Positions 15,933-24,628 of a stretch of DNA of 64,000 nucleotides are shown in pieces. The notes below the pieces were generated by a model, which was not told where the DNA came from, made no database searches, and saw nothing but the letters and a program-made list of their open reading frames with translations. Origin of the DNA: Litorivita sp050633545. GTDB taxonomy: Bacteria; Pseudomonadota; Alphaproteobacteria; Rhodobacterales; Rhodobacteraceae. Position 1 is the first letter of the stretch. Each line of letters opens with the position of its first letter. The stretch spans positions 146,177-210,176 of the forward strand of contig JBOEGS010000008.1 in the NCBI GenBank assembly GCA_050633545.1, in the 5' to 3' direction. Made by a program: the position numbers and the translations under genes.

Positions 15933-17665
15933 CGCACACCTCCGGGGGTCTTGCTCGATTGGATTTGTTTATGGTTTTGAACCACTTCGCGCAAAACATC
16001 GTCCTTGGGGCCATAGGCGACGCGCGCGCCGTTCTCCAGCATCAAAAGCATATCGCATTCTTGGATTGCCGAAGGCCGGTGCGCCATGATCAGGATCGAG
16101 CGTCCTTCGGATTTCATCTGCCTGATCGCACGGTTGAGCGCTTGGCTGCCCTCGTTGTCGAGGTTCGAATTGGGTTCGTCGAGCACCAAGATCACCGGAT
16201 CGCCATACATCGCCCGCGCAAGGCCGAGGCGCTGGATTTGTCCGCCCGACAGCCGCCCCGAGGTGGCGCTCATTTGCGTGTCATAGCCTTGCGGAAGCTT
16301 GAGGACCATCTCATGCGCATCGGCCTTTTTCGCCGCTTTGACGACTTCGGCGGGATCGGGGGACATCGACAGTTTGGCGATATTCTCGGCGATGGTGCCG
16401 TCGAAAAGCTGCACCCTTTGGGGCAGGTATCCGATGTGCTGGCCCAAGACATGCGGGTCGTAATTGTCCAAGGAAGCCCCGTCGAGGCGGATTTTGCCCG
16501 CCGCGGGCCGCCATGCGCCGGTGAGCGCGCGCGCCAGCGTCGATTTGCCCGCGCCCGAGGGGCCGATCACGCCCACCGCTTGGCCGGGGGCGACGGTAAA
16601 GCTGATCATGCGCAGCGCGGCTTGCGCCTCGCCGGGGGGGATGATGGTGGCCTGTTGCACTTCGAGCAAGGCTTCGGGTTTGGGCAGCGGGGTGCGCGCC
16701 GCAGGCGGGGGCACCTCGCCCAAAAGCTCGGTCAGGCTTTCCCATCCTTTGACCGCGCGCTGCACCAAGGGCCATTGCCCGATGGCCAGTTCGATCGGCG
16801 CCAAGGCGCGCCCCATCAAGATCGACCCCGCGATCATCGCACCGGCGCTCAGCTCGTTTTGCAGCACCAGATAGGCCCCGAGGCCGAGCATCGCCGATTG
16901 CAAGAACAGCCGGAAGGTTTTGGTCGAGGCGGTGAACAACCCGCCCAGATCGGCCGCCGCCACATGCTCTTGCAAGGCGCGCGCGCGCAGCTTTTGCCAG
17001 CGGTCGAAAGCGGCATCGCGCATCCCCATGGAATGCACCATCTCGGCCTCGCCGCGCATCTGGTCGCTGACCGCTTCGGAATGGACATTGGCCATCGCGG
17101 CGCGGCCTTGCGGTTGGCGTGTGGTGATCTGGTTGGCGATGGTGAGCGCGACCAGAACCACACCGCCCGCCACGGCCAAAAGCCCCAGCCACGGGTGGAA
17201 AATCGCAATCGCGATCAAAAACAGCGGCGTCCAAGGCAGATCGAACAGCGCCATCAGGGCGGGCGAGGTCATCAACCGCTGCACCGCTTCGAGATCGCGC
17301 AGCCCCGTGGCGCTATTGTCATCGGGGCGCAGGGCGGATTTGATCAACACCGCCTCGAAGACCCGACGGTCGAGCCGTGATTGGAACCGCGCGCCCACAC
17401 GGGCCATGACGCGCCCGCGTGCGTAATCCAAAATCCCCATAATCGCATAGAGAAACAGCACCAGAACCGAAAGCGCGACCAGCGTCGCCACCGAGCGCGA
17501 GCCGAGCACGCGGTCATAGACTTGCAGCATATAGAGCGGACCGGTCAGCATCAGCAGATTGGCAAAAAAGCTGAAGAGCCCGACGGCCCAGTAAAGCGTG
17601 CGGCTTTCCTGCCTTGCGCTGCGCAATTCGCGCTGGCCCGCTTCGATCTGTTGTTTGGTGCTCAT
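15929..17665 (-). CDS. Type I secretion system ABC permease/ATPase (PrtD-like)
   Basis: 578 residues, the length of PrtD/HasD exporters without an N-terminal peptidase-like domain. Membrane helices fill residues 25-300 (for example LFSFFANLLMLTGPLYMLQV); the ATPase has Walker A GPSGAGKSTLARAL, the signature LSGGQIQRLGLARAM and Walker B VILVLDEPNSNLD. It energises one-step export of proteins with C-terminal secretion signals. First gene of a two-gene operon with the adaptor; divergent from mlaA across about 190 bases. Confidence 0.94.
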   Translation of the reverse strand: MSTKQQIEAGQRELRSARQESRTLYWAVGLFSFFANLLMLTGPLYMLQVYDRVLGSRSVATLVALSVLVLFLYAIMGILDYARGRVMARVGARFQSRLDRRVFEAVLIKSALRPDDNSATGLRDLEAVQRLMTSPALMALFDLPWTPLFLIAIAIFHPWLGLLAVAGGVVLVALTIANQITTRQPQGRAAMANVHSEAVSDQMRGEAEMVHSMGMRDAAFDRWQKLRARALQEHVAAADLGGLFTASTKTFRLFLQSAMLGLGAYLVLQNELSAGAMIAGSILMGRALAPIELAIGQWPLVQRAVKGWESLTELLGEVPPPAARTPLPKPEALLEVQQATIIPPGEAQAALRMISFTVAPGQAVGVIGPSGAGKSTLARALTGAWRPAAGKIRLDGASLDNYDPHVLGQHIGYLPQRVQLFDGTIAENIAKLSMSPDPAEVVKAAKKADAHEMVLKLPQGYDTQMSATSGRLSGGQIQRLGLARAMYGDPVILVLDEPNSNLDNEGSQALNRAIRQMKSEGRSILIMAHRPSAIQECDMLLMLENGARVAYGPKDDVLREVVQNHKQIQSSKTPGGVR

Positions 17666-17854
17666 GAGCGTGTTTTCGCCTTGTTGCGATTATTCGATTT
17701 TGGTCAATTGGCGGGCAGTTTAAAATACAATCTGACCGATGGGTGGTTTCTGTCGCCAAATGGCCACATCTTGCCGTGTTTTCTGGGGCCAAGGGTGGGC
17801 ATTGCGCGGTGTTCCTCTAGATAGGGTCATAAGCTCAATAGCGCGGAAATTCCA

Positions 17855-18628
17855 TTGTCTTATTCACCTGCACGCAAGCTGCAAAGCCTGATCCGCAACG
17901 CCTTGTTCCTAACCGGACTTCTTGGCCTGATGGCCTGCGCGGCCCCCGAGGGCGCGCAGCTGGCCGATGGTGTTTGGGATCCTGACGAGGCGGCGAACCG
18001 GCGTGTGCACGCGTTCAACAAATCCCTCGACAAGGCGGTTTTGGCCCCTGCGGGCAAAGGCTATGTCTCGATTGTGCCGGCCCCTTTGGTTTACGGCGTG
18101 TCGAATTTTTCGGACAATCTCTCCTTGCCTGGGACGGTTGTGAACAACCTGTTGCAGCTTGATCTGGGCGGCGCGTTCAAAAACACCGCGCGGTTTGCCT
18201 TCAATACGGTCGTCGGCGTCGGCGGTCTCTTTGATCCGGCGGGCCTGATTGGCCTGCATGAAAAAGACACCGATTTCGGCCAGACCCTTGCGGTTTGGGG
18301 CCTGCCCGAGGGCAGCTATCTCGAACTGCCGGTGCTTGGCCCCTCGACGCAGCGCGCCGCGGCGGGCAAGGCCGTCGATCTGGTGACCAACCCGCTGTCC
18401 TATGTTTTGCCCGATCCCGAAAAATACTATGGCACCGGTGCCAGCGTCTTGTCGCGCCTTGGCGATCGCGGCCATTATGGCGATGCTTTGGACGATCTGT
18501 ATAACAACAGCGCCGACAGCTATGCCGCCGCGCGCTCGATCTATATGCAAAACCGCCGTTTCAATGTGGACGCGGAGGAGGGGGCCTATGCCGACCCTTA
18601 TGCCGATCCCTATGGAACTGCCGAGTAA
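17855..18628 (+). CDS. mlaA: MlaA (VacJ) phospholipid-removal lipoprotein
   Basis: 257 residues. The signal peptide ends with a lipobox (LLGLMACAAPEG, Cys about residue 28), so the protein is lipidated and outer-membrane targeted. Family segments: DPDEAANRRVHAFNKSLDK, VSNFSDNLSLPGTVVNNLLQ, GVGGLFDPAG and DFGQTLAVWGLPEGSYLELP. MlaA extracts mislocalised phospholipids from the outer leaflet. No ATG precedes the signal sequence; TTG at 17855 with GGAAATTCCA ahead is the only plausible start. The C-terminal tail has repeated ADPYADPYG. Followed by mlaC, its periplasmic partner. Confidence 0.93.
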   Translation: MSYSPARKLQSLIRNALFLTGLLGLMACAAPEGAQLADGVWDPDEAANRRVHAFNKSLDKAVLAPAGKGYVSIVPAPLVYGVSNFSDNLSLPGTVVNNLLQLDLGGAFKNTARFAFNTVVGVGGLFDPAGLIGLHEKDTDFGQTLAVWGLPEGSYLELPVLGPSTQRAAAGKAVDLVTNPLSYVLPDPEKYYGTGASVLSRLGDRGHYGDALDDLYNNSADSYAAARSIYMQNRRFNVDAEEGAYADPYADPYGTAE

Positions 18629-18684
18629 GACGATTATATAAAGCGGTATGCGCCGATCCGCGCCCCGTTTCGAGGAGCCGAAGA

Positions 18685-19293
18685 ATGAGTAAACTGTCAC
18701 GCCGCCGCTTTTCATTGACCGCCTTGGCCGCGCTGGGCCTGTCGGGGGCGGCCTTGCCGCAAGCCGCATGGGCCTTGAATGACGCGCAGGCCAAAGCCTT
18801 GGTCGATAAAACCGTGGCGGAAATCAACCGCGTGATTTCCTCGGGTAAATCTCTGGGCGCGATGATTGCCGATTTCGAGAAAATCTTTATCCGCTATGCC
18901 GATGTGAATATCATCGCGCAATCGACGCTGGGCGCCGACAGCCGCCGCGCCAGCCCCGCGCAGCTGCGCGATTTCACCAGTGCGTTTCGCGGATATGTGT
19001 CGCGCAAATATGGCAAGCGGTTCAACGAATTCGTTGGCGGTGTGATCACCGTCCAAGGCGTGCGGCAGGTCAAAAGCTATCACGAGGTGATCTCCACCGT
19101 GAAGCTCAAGGGCGAGGCGCCTTTCGAGGTGAAATTCCTCGTCTCGGACAAATCGGGCAAGGACCTGTTCTTTGATATGATCATCGAAGGCATCAGCCTG
19201 CGCCTGACCGAGCGCACCGAAATCGGCTCGATGCTGGACCGCCGCAAAGGCGATATCAACGCATTGATCGCCGATCTGAAAAAGGCCGGCTGA
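18685..19293 (+). CDS. mlaC: MlaC-type periplasmic phospholipid carrier
   Basis: 202 residues of the MlaC/Ttg2D family, which shuttles phospholipids between MlaA and the inner-membrane MlaFEDB complex. The N-terminus SRRRFSLTALAALGLSGAA looks like a Tat signal (twin Arg followed by Phe) ending ALPQAAWA. The body has FEKIFIRYADVNIIAQ, FTSAFRGYVSRKYGKRF and FEVKFLVSDKSGKDLFFDMI, typical of the family. GAGGAG precedes the start. Only the mlaA-mlaC pair is present; the transporter genes are not in the window. Confidence 0.93.
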   Translation: MSKLSRRRFSLTALAALGLSGAALPQAAWALNDAQAKALVDKTVAEINRVISSGKSLGAMIADFEKIFIRYADVNIIAQSTLGADSRRASPAQLRDFTSAFRGYVSRKYGKRFNEFVGGVITVQGVRQVKSYHEVISTVKLKGEAPFEVKFLVSDKSGKDLFFDMIIEGISLRLTERTEIGSMLDRRKGDINALIADLKKAG

Positions 19294-19317
19294 TAAACCG
19301 CGCGCGATTGCACAAAC

Positions 19318-19352
19318 ACGGCCCCGTCCCTTGCGGCGCGGGCCGTTTTTTT
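19318..19352 (+). terminator. Rho-independent terminator after mlaC
   Basis: Stem ACGGCCC / GGGCCGT with about 15 bases in the loop is followed by seven T residues, 25 bases after the mlaC stop. Confidence 0.85.
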
Positions 19353-19541
19353 GCGCGGGTCTTGCGGGCGGGTAGATTGTTTCGGTTCTGCGCTCGATTG
19401 TTTGCGCGATTTGCCGCTATTTTGCCGCATTTTTTATGCTAATCAGATGCGGTAAGATTAACATATTATGAATGGATGCATCCGGCGGTCCCCATGGGCG
19501 CGCGGGTTTGCACGATCAAAACACTTGAAAGGTCTTGATTG

Positions 19542-20234
19542 ATGACATTGAAACTTCTCGGCACCGTGGCGCTTTGCGCCACTGCGCTCACCGGCGGCGC
19601 GGCGCAGGCCGCATTGATCAACAGCTATGATTTCGACGGCTCCTATGCCGACACGCTTGGCGTGGGCAATGATATTGTCGGCTCCGGCGGCGTGATCTCG
19701 GGCGGCGAATACATCTTCTCCGGCAACCAGGGTCTGCGCCTCACCGATGCCTTGCCCAGCACCACGGATTACGCCATCGAGCTTGGCTTTTCGGTCTCCG
19801 ATTCCGTTGGCGGCTATAACAAGCTGATCGATTTTCAAGATCTCGCCTCTGATCTGGGGCTCTATATCTTGAGCGGCACAGTGGATTTCTACACCACCGG
19901 CGCTGGCGGCGGCTCGATCTCGGTGGGCCAAGACGTTGTGGTCGGCTTTGCCCGTTCGGGCGGGGTTCTGTCCTATTACCTCGACGGGGCCTTGATCGCG
20001 AGCGCGGCCGATACCGGCAACCAAGCCGTATCAGGCGCCAATGTGCTGAACTTCTTCGAGGATGATTTCGCAACCGGCCAAGGCGAGAGCTTCGCGGGCG
20101 CGGTGGATTACATCCGCATTCACGACAATATCTCGACCTTCGGCACCGTGCCTGCCCCCGTGCCGCTGCCTGCGGGTCTGCCGCTCCTTTTGGGTGGTTT
20201 TGGTCTTCTGGGCCTGATGCGCCGCAAATCCTGA
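19542..20234 (+). CDS. VPLPA-CTERM protein with LamG-like region
   Basis: 230 residues. Signal peptide MTLKLLGTVALCATALTGGA, cleaved near AQA. The mature region (NSYDFDGSYADTLG, YAIELGFSV, FYTTGAG, VGFARSGGVLSYYLDG, VDYIRIHDN) follows the strand order of a concanavalin-like LamG/laminin-G domain, a carbohydrate- or matrix-binding fold. The tail is VPLPAGLPLLLGG, a hydrophobic stretch and MRRKS, the VPLPA-CTERM exosortase target. ATG at 19542 is preferred to the TTG three bases before it; GAAAGG lies upstream. Single gene with its own terminator. Role inferred as surface or matrix protein. Confidence 0.88.
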   Translation: MTLKLLGTVALCATALTGGAAQAALINSYDFDGSYADTLGVGNDIVGSGGVISGGEYIFSGNQGLRLTDALPSTTDYAIELGFSVSDSVGGYNKLIDFQDLASDLGLYILSGTVDFYTTGAGGGSISVGQDVVVGFARSGGVLSYYLDGALIASAADTGNQAVSGANVLNFFEDDFATGQGESFAGAVDYIRIHDNISTFGTVPAPVPLPAGLPLLLGGFGLLGLMRRKS

Positions 20235-20257
20235 GCTGCGACATCGTCTTAAAAAGA

Positions 20258-20288
20258 ACGGCCGGTGCCTTGGGCGCCGGCCGTTTTG
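20258..20288 (+). terminator. Rho-independent terminator after VPLPA-CTERM gene
   Basis: Stem AACGGCCGG / CCGGCCGTT with an 11-base loop, ending in a short T run. It is symmetric enough to act on either strand between convergent genes. Confidence 0.75.
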
Positions 20289-20370
20289 CTTTGCGAGGCT
20301 CATATGCGCCGATGCGCCCTCGCCCTTGCCCTCGCCCTTGCCGCCTCCGCTTCGGCCCCGCGGCGCGGCG

Positions 20371-22533
20371 CTAGCGGCTCCCTAAAATATCGCCCAATAG
20401 CCGCTCGATCGCGTTGCGCGGTCTTTGCGGTTGCGCCTGCGCGGGGGCGACTTGGCGCGGCGCGGCGCGCGGGGCAGGGCGCAGCATCGGCAAGGGGCGC
20501 ACCTCGGTGCCCTCATGCACGCGCACCATGGTTTCGTGCCAGATTTCCGCAGGCAGCCCCGATCCCGTGACCCCCGTCAGCGGCGTGTTGTCGTCATATC
20601 CCATCCACACGCCGGTCACGTAATCGGCGGTAAACCCGAGGAACCACGCATCGCGCGCGGCCTGTGTGGTGCCGGTCTTGCCCGCCGCCTCGCGCCCCTC
20701 CAGACGGGCGCGCCGTCCGCTGCCGTTCTCGATCACGTTATGCATCATATAGATCAACTCGCGCGCCGCATCCTCGCGGATCACCCGCTCGCCGATGCCG
20801 GTGCCGCCATTGTCCATCAAGGCCTCGCGCTCGCCTTGCAGGCGCAATTCGACCAATCCGTAGGGCGTCACCGAGGAGCCGCCGTTCAAAATCCCCGCAT
20901 AGGCGCCGGTCATCTCGATCAAGGTGCTCTCCGACACCCCAAGCGCCAAGGCAGGCCCCGCCGCCAGATCGCTCTGGATGCCGAAATCTGCCGCCACTTT
21001 GCGCACCATATCCAGCCCGACGCTTTGCGCGACCTTCACCGCCGGAATGTTGAGCGAATTGCGCATGGCCTCGTTGAGCGTCACCATGCCGTGGAATTTC
21101 TTGTCGTAGTTTTGCGGCGACCACGGCCCCGATCCGGGGATGTTGAGGGTCAAAGGCGCATCCTCGACCGTGTCGTCATAGCTATAGCCAAGCTCCAGCG
21201 CCGTGGCATAGACGAAGGGTTTGAAGGCCGATCCGGTTTGGCGCAAAGCCTGCGTTGCGCGGTTGAAGGCGCCCGACACTTTGGTTTTGCGCCCGCCCAC
21301 CATGGCACGCACCGCGCCGTCGGCGCTCATCACGATGATGGCGGTTTGGGCTTTCGATCCCTCGCGCACCTTGTTTTCAAAGATGTAATTCATCGCGTCT
21401 TCGGCGGCCTTTTGCAGCCGCTGGTCCAAGGTCGTGCGGATCACCACATCCTCGGTGGTGTTGCGGGTCAGGAACTCCGGCCCCGAGGACATCACCCAAT
21501 CGGCGAAATACCCGCCTGCCTTGGCCTCCGCGGCCTCGGACAATTCGGCCGGATTGTCGAGCGCATTGCGCGCCGCCGAATCCGACAGATAGCCCTGATC
21601 ATGCATCAACCCGATGATCAGCGCCCCGCGCTCTTGGCTCAGTTCGAGGTTATTGGTCGGGGCGAAACGCGTCGGCGCCTTGAGTAGTCCCGCCAGCATC
21701 GCCGCCTCTGCGGGGCTGACCTCGGCGGCGGATTTTCCGAAATAGCGTTGGCTGGCCGCTTCGAAGCCGCGCGCGCCCGCGCCGAGGAAAGCGCGGTTCA
21801 TATAGACGGTGAGGATATCGTCCTTGGAGTATTTGACCTCCATCGCCAAAGCATAGGTCGCCTCTTTGATCTTGCGCCACAGCGAGCCTTGGCGGCAATC
21901 GTTCTCATAGGCGGTTTCGCTTTTCCAATCCTCGGGCACATAGGGCACGCCCATGCACAAAAGCTTCGCGGTCTGCTGGGTGATGGTCGAGCCGCCGTTG
22001 CCCGACAACGGCCCGCGCCCTGCGCGCAGGTTGATCCGCACCGCCGAAGCGACGCCGCGCGGCGAGACGCCGAGGTGTTTGTAGAACCGTTTGTCCTCGG
22101 TCGCGATAATGGCGTTGCGCAGATGGGGCGAGACGGTTTGCGCCGTCACCACGCCGCCGAATTGATCGCCGCGCCACGCAAAGACATTGCCCTCGCGGTC
22201 GAGCAGCGTGACAGACCCGCGCGCCCGCCCGTCCAAAAGCGCATCCAGATCGGGCAGGGTCGAGGCGAAATAGCCGACGCCAAGCGCAAGGATCATCGCC
22301 GTCACCGCGCCCACGCGCCACCCGATGCCCCAGATCAGGCGAAACACAAACCGAAATACGCCCAAGACAAAGGCCGCAATCGGCCCGCGTTTGCGCGCGG
22401 GGCTGCGCCGTTTGGGGGCGGCTTTCGCGCGCGCCGGTTTGGCGGGCTTGGGTTTTGGCTTCGGCTTTGGCTTGGCCTTGGAATAGCGTTTGTCCGCCAC
22501 CAAAGGCGGACGACGACGACCTGAATCACTCAT
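20371..22533 (-). CDS. Class A penicillin-binding protein (PBP1A type)
   Basis: 720 residues. A basic cytosolic tail with tandem Lys-Pro repeats (about 20-35) precedes one membrane helix (about 60-90). The glycosyltransferase GT51 domain has TEDKRFYKHLGVSPRG and GGSTITQQTAKLL; the transpeptidase domain carries the SxxK serine in TGSAFKPFVYA, SLN in NSLNIPAVKV, and KTGTTQAARDAWFLGFT. It polymerises and crosslinks peptidoglycan in the periplasm. The C-terminus is Pro/Ala-rich. Divergent from glnK over 259 bases. Confidence 0.95.
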   Translation of the reverse strand: MSDSGRRRPPLVADKRYSKAKPKPKPKPKPAKPARAKAAPKRRSPARKRGPIAAFVLGVFRFVFRLIWGIGWRVGAVTAMILALGVGYFASTLPDLDALLDGRARGSVTLLDREGNVFAWRGDQFGGVVTAQTVSPHLRNAIIATEDKRFYKHLGVSPRGVASAVRINLRAGRGPLSGNGGSTITQQTAKLLCMGVPYVPEDWKSETAYENDCRQGSLWRKIKEATYALAMEVKYSKDDILTVYMNRAFLGAGARGFEAASQRYFGKSAAEVSPAEAAMLAGLLKAPTRFAPTNNLELSQERGALIIGLMHDQGYLSDSAARNALDNPAELSEAAEAKAGGYFADWVMSSGPEFLTRNTTEDVVIRTTLDQRLQKAAEDAMNYIFENKVREGSKAQTAIIVMSADGAVRAMVGGRKTKVSGAFNRATQALRQTGSAFKPFVYATALELGYSYDDTVEDAPLTLNIPGSGPWSPQNYDKKFHGMVTLNEAMRNSLNIPAVKVAQSVGLDMVRKVAADFGIQSDLAAGPALALGVSESTLIEMTGAYAGILNGGSSVTPYGLVELRLQGEREALMDNGGTGIGERVIREDAARELIYMMHNVIENGSGRRARLEGREAAGKTGTTQAARDAWFLGFTADYVTGVWMGYDDNTPLTGVTGSGLPAEIWHETMVRVHEGTEVRPLPMLRPAPRAAPRQVAPAQAQPQRPRNAIERLLGDILGSR

Positions 22534-22792
22534 GTATTGCCCTGCTCGGCATTGTTGTTTGGCGGCACAATACAGGCAAAGCGCGCGGATGTTGAGGCAA
22601 AGCCCGCGCTGCGGGCGTTTAAATTTCGATCAAAATTTGAGCAACAAAACCAATATGCACAAAAAATAGGCGCGAGAGGCGGGTTTTGCCCGCCAGCGGC
22701 CCCGCATTGCCTTCCCCCACGGCGCAATAGCGGCTTTTCCTGAGCGGGCAATTCGCGGCGCAAGCTGTGACAAGTAACTGAAGGGGACCAAG

Positions 22793-23131
22793 GTGAAACT
22801 GATTATTGCAACAATCAAACCGTTCAAGCTTGAGGAGGTCCGCGAGGCGCTGACCGAAATCGGCGTGCGCGGGATGATGGTAACCGAGATCAAGGGCTTC
22901 GGCTCGCAATCTGGCCACACCGAAATCTATCGCGGCGCCGAATATGCCGTGAATTTCGTGCCGAAAGTGAAACTCGAAATCGTGGTCAGCGCCGCAATGG
23001 CCGATCAGGTTGTCGACACGATCACCAACACCGCCAAGACCGGTAAAATCGGCGACGGCAAGATTTTTGTTCTGGACGTCAGCCAAGCCGTGCGCGTGCG
23101 CACCGGCGAGACGAACGGGGACGCGCTGTAA
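22793..23131 (+). CDS. glnK: PII nitrogen regulatory protein GlnK
   Basis: 112 residues, a full PII protein. It senses 2-oxoglutarate and ATP/ADP and gates AmtB. The uridylylation Tyr is in YRGAEYAVNF (about residue 51) on the T-loop, with EIKGFGSQSGHTE before it; the B-loop is TGKIGDGKIFV. Directly followed by amtB 26 bases on, the standard glnK-amtB nitrogen operon. Upstream DNA has no sigma-54 site that I can recognise with confidence. Confidence 0.97.
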   Translation: MKLIIATIKPFKLEEVREALTEIGVRGMMVTEIKGFGSQSGHTEIYRGAEYAVNFVPKVKLEIVVSAAMADQVVDTITNTAKTGKIGDGKIFVLDVSQAVRVRTGETNGDAL

Positions 23132-23157
23132 GCGGCGCCGAGGGAAAGGAAAGACTT

Positions 23158-24495
23158 ATGAAAACTCTCACGAAACTTGGGCTGACCGGCGCGCTGATCG
23201 CGCTGCCCAGCCTTGGCCTTGCGCAGGACGGCCCGACTCCGGGTGTCAACGCATCGACCGACACTGTGTTTATCCTTAACTCGCTGCTCTTCCTTGTTGG
23301 CGGTTTTTTGGTGTTCTGGATGGCGGCGGGCTTTGCCATGCTCGAAGCCGGTCTGGTGCGCTCCAAAAACGTCACCATGCAGTTGATGAAGAACATCGCG
23401 CTCTTCTCGCTGGCGGCGATCTTTTACTACCTTATCGGCTATAACCTGATGTATCCGCTGGGCACATGGTCGGTTGACGGCGTGCTTTCGGGCGTTTGGG
23501 GTCCTGGCGTTCTTGAAGCCGTTGGCGTCACCGCCGATGCGGTCGATGACTATTCCTATGCCTCCACGGGTTCGGATTTCTTCTTCCAGCTGATGTTCTG
23601 TGCCACCACGGCATCGATCGTTTCGGGCACTTTGGCCGAGCGCATCAAACTGTGGCCCTTCTTGATCTTCACGATCGTTTTGACGGCGGTGATCTACCCG
23701 CTGCAAGCCTCGTGGAAATGGGGCGGCGGTTTCCTTGACCAAGCTGGTTTCCTCGACTTCGCCGGCTCGACCGTTGTGCACTCGGTCGGCGGCTGGGCCG
23801 CTTTGACCGGCGCGCTGATCCTCGGTCCGCGTATCGGCAAATACACCAAAGAAGGCCGCACTGTGCCGATCCCCGGCTCGAACCTGACGCTGGCGACTTT
23901 GGGCACGTTCATCTTGTGGCTCGGTTGGTTCGGTTTCAATGGCGGCTCGCAGCTGGCCATGGGCACCATCGGTGATGTCGCCGACGTCAGCCGTATCTTT
24001 GCCAACACCAACACAGCCGCGGCTGGCGGTGCGATTGCCGCGCTGATCCTGACGCAGATCCTCTACAAAAAGCCGGATTTGACCATGGTTCTTAACGGCG
24101 CATTGGCGGGCCTCGTGTCCATCACCGCCGAACCGCTGACCCCCTCCTTGGGCGCAGCAACCTTGATCGGCGCTGCCGGTGGTGTGATCATCGTCTTCGC
24201 GGTTCCCTTCCTCGACAAGCTCAAGATCGATGACGTTGTCGGTGCCATTCCGGTTCACCTGATCTGCGGCATCTGGGGCACCATCGCGGTTGTCTTCACC
24301 AATGGTGATGCGTCGCTCGGCACCCAGCTCTACTCGATCATGGTTGTGGGTATCTTCACCGTCGTGACCTCCGGTGTGGTCTGGTTCATCCTCAAGGCCG
24401 TCATGGGTCTGCGGGTGTCCGAAGAAGACGAGATCAACGGTCTCGACCTCGCCGAACTGGGGATGGAAGCCTATCCCGAATTCTCCAAGGGCTGA
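23158..24495 (+). CDS. amtB: Ammonium transporter AmtB
   Basis: 445 residues with a cleavable signal peptide (MKTLTKLGLTGALIALPSLG) and eleven membrane helices. The family core is seen in FVFWMAAGFAMLEAGLVRSK-type sequence (LVFWMAAGFAMLEAGLVR), DFAGSTVVHSVGGWAALTGA with the conserved Asp and first pore His, and VPFLDKLKIDDVVGAIPVHL with the second pore His. It takes up ammonium at the inner membrane under GlnK control. A strong terminator follows. Confidence 0.97.
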   Translation: MKTLTKLGLTGALIALPSLGLAQDGPTPGVNASTDTVFILNSLLFLVGGFLVFWMAAGFAMLEAGLVRSKNVTMQLMKNIALFSLAAIFYYLIGYNLMYPLGTWSVDGVLSGVWGPGVLEAVGVTADAVDDYSYASTGSDFFFQLMFCATTASIVSGTLAERIKLWPFLIFTIVLTAVIYPLQASWKWGGGFLDQAGFLDFAGSTVVHSVGGWAALTGALILGPRIGKYTKEGRTVPIPGSNLTLATLGTFILWLGWFGFNGGSQLAMGTIGDVADVSRIFANTNTAAAGGAIAALILTQILYKKPDLTMVLNGALAGLVSITAEPLTPSLGAATLIGAAGGVIIVFAVPFLDKLKIDDVVGAIPVHLICGIWGTIAVVFTNGDASLGTQLYSIMVVGIFTVVTSGVVWFILKAVMGLRVSEEDEINGLDLAELGMEAYPEFSKG

Positions 24496-24529
24496 TTACC
24501 TCCTTCCGATCAGTCTTTGACAACCACTT

Positions 24530-24560
24530 CCCGGGCGTTCGCGCCCGGGATTTTTGTTTT
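24530..24560 (+). terminator. Rho-independent terminator after amtB
   Basis: Stem CCCGGGCG / CGCCCGGG closes a TTCG tetraloop and is followed by a T-rich run (TTTTTGTTTT). Confidence 0.92.
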
Positions 24561-24628
24561 TGAGGGGCGCGCAGCGCGCAGGGGCGGGCCGCTTCTTCGC
24601 CCTTCGGCATGATGCGCCGCCCTTCGGG

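Noticed and set aside
22440..22500. Tandem CTTTGG-like repeat as a possible repeat element
   Set aside because: It encodes the Lys-Pro tail of the penicillin-binding protein, a normal basic tail of PBP1A proteins.
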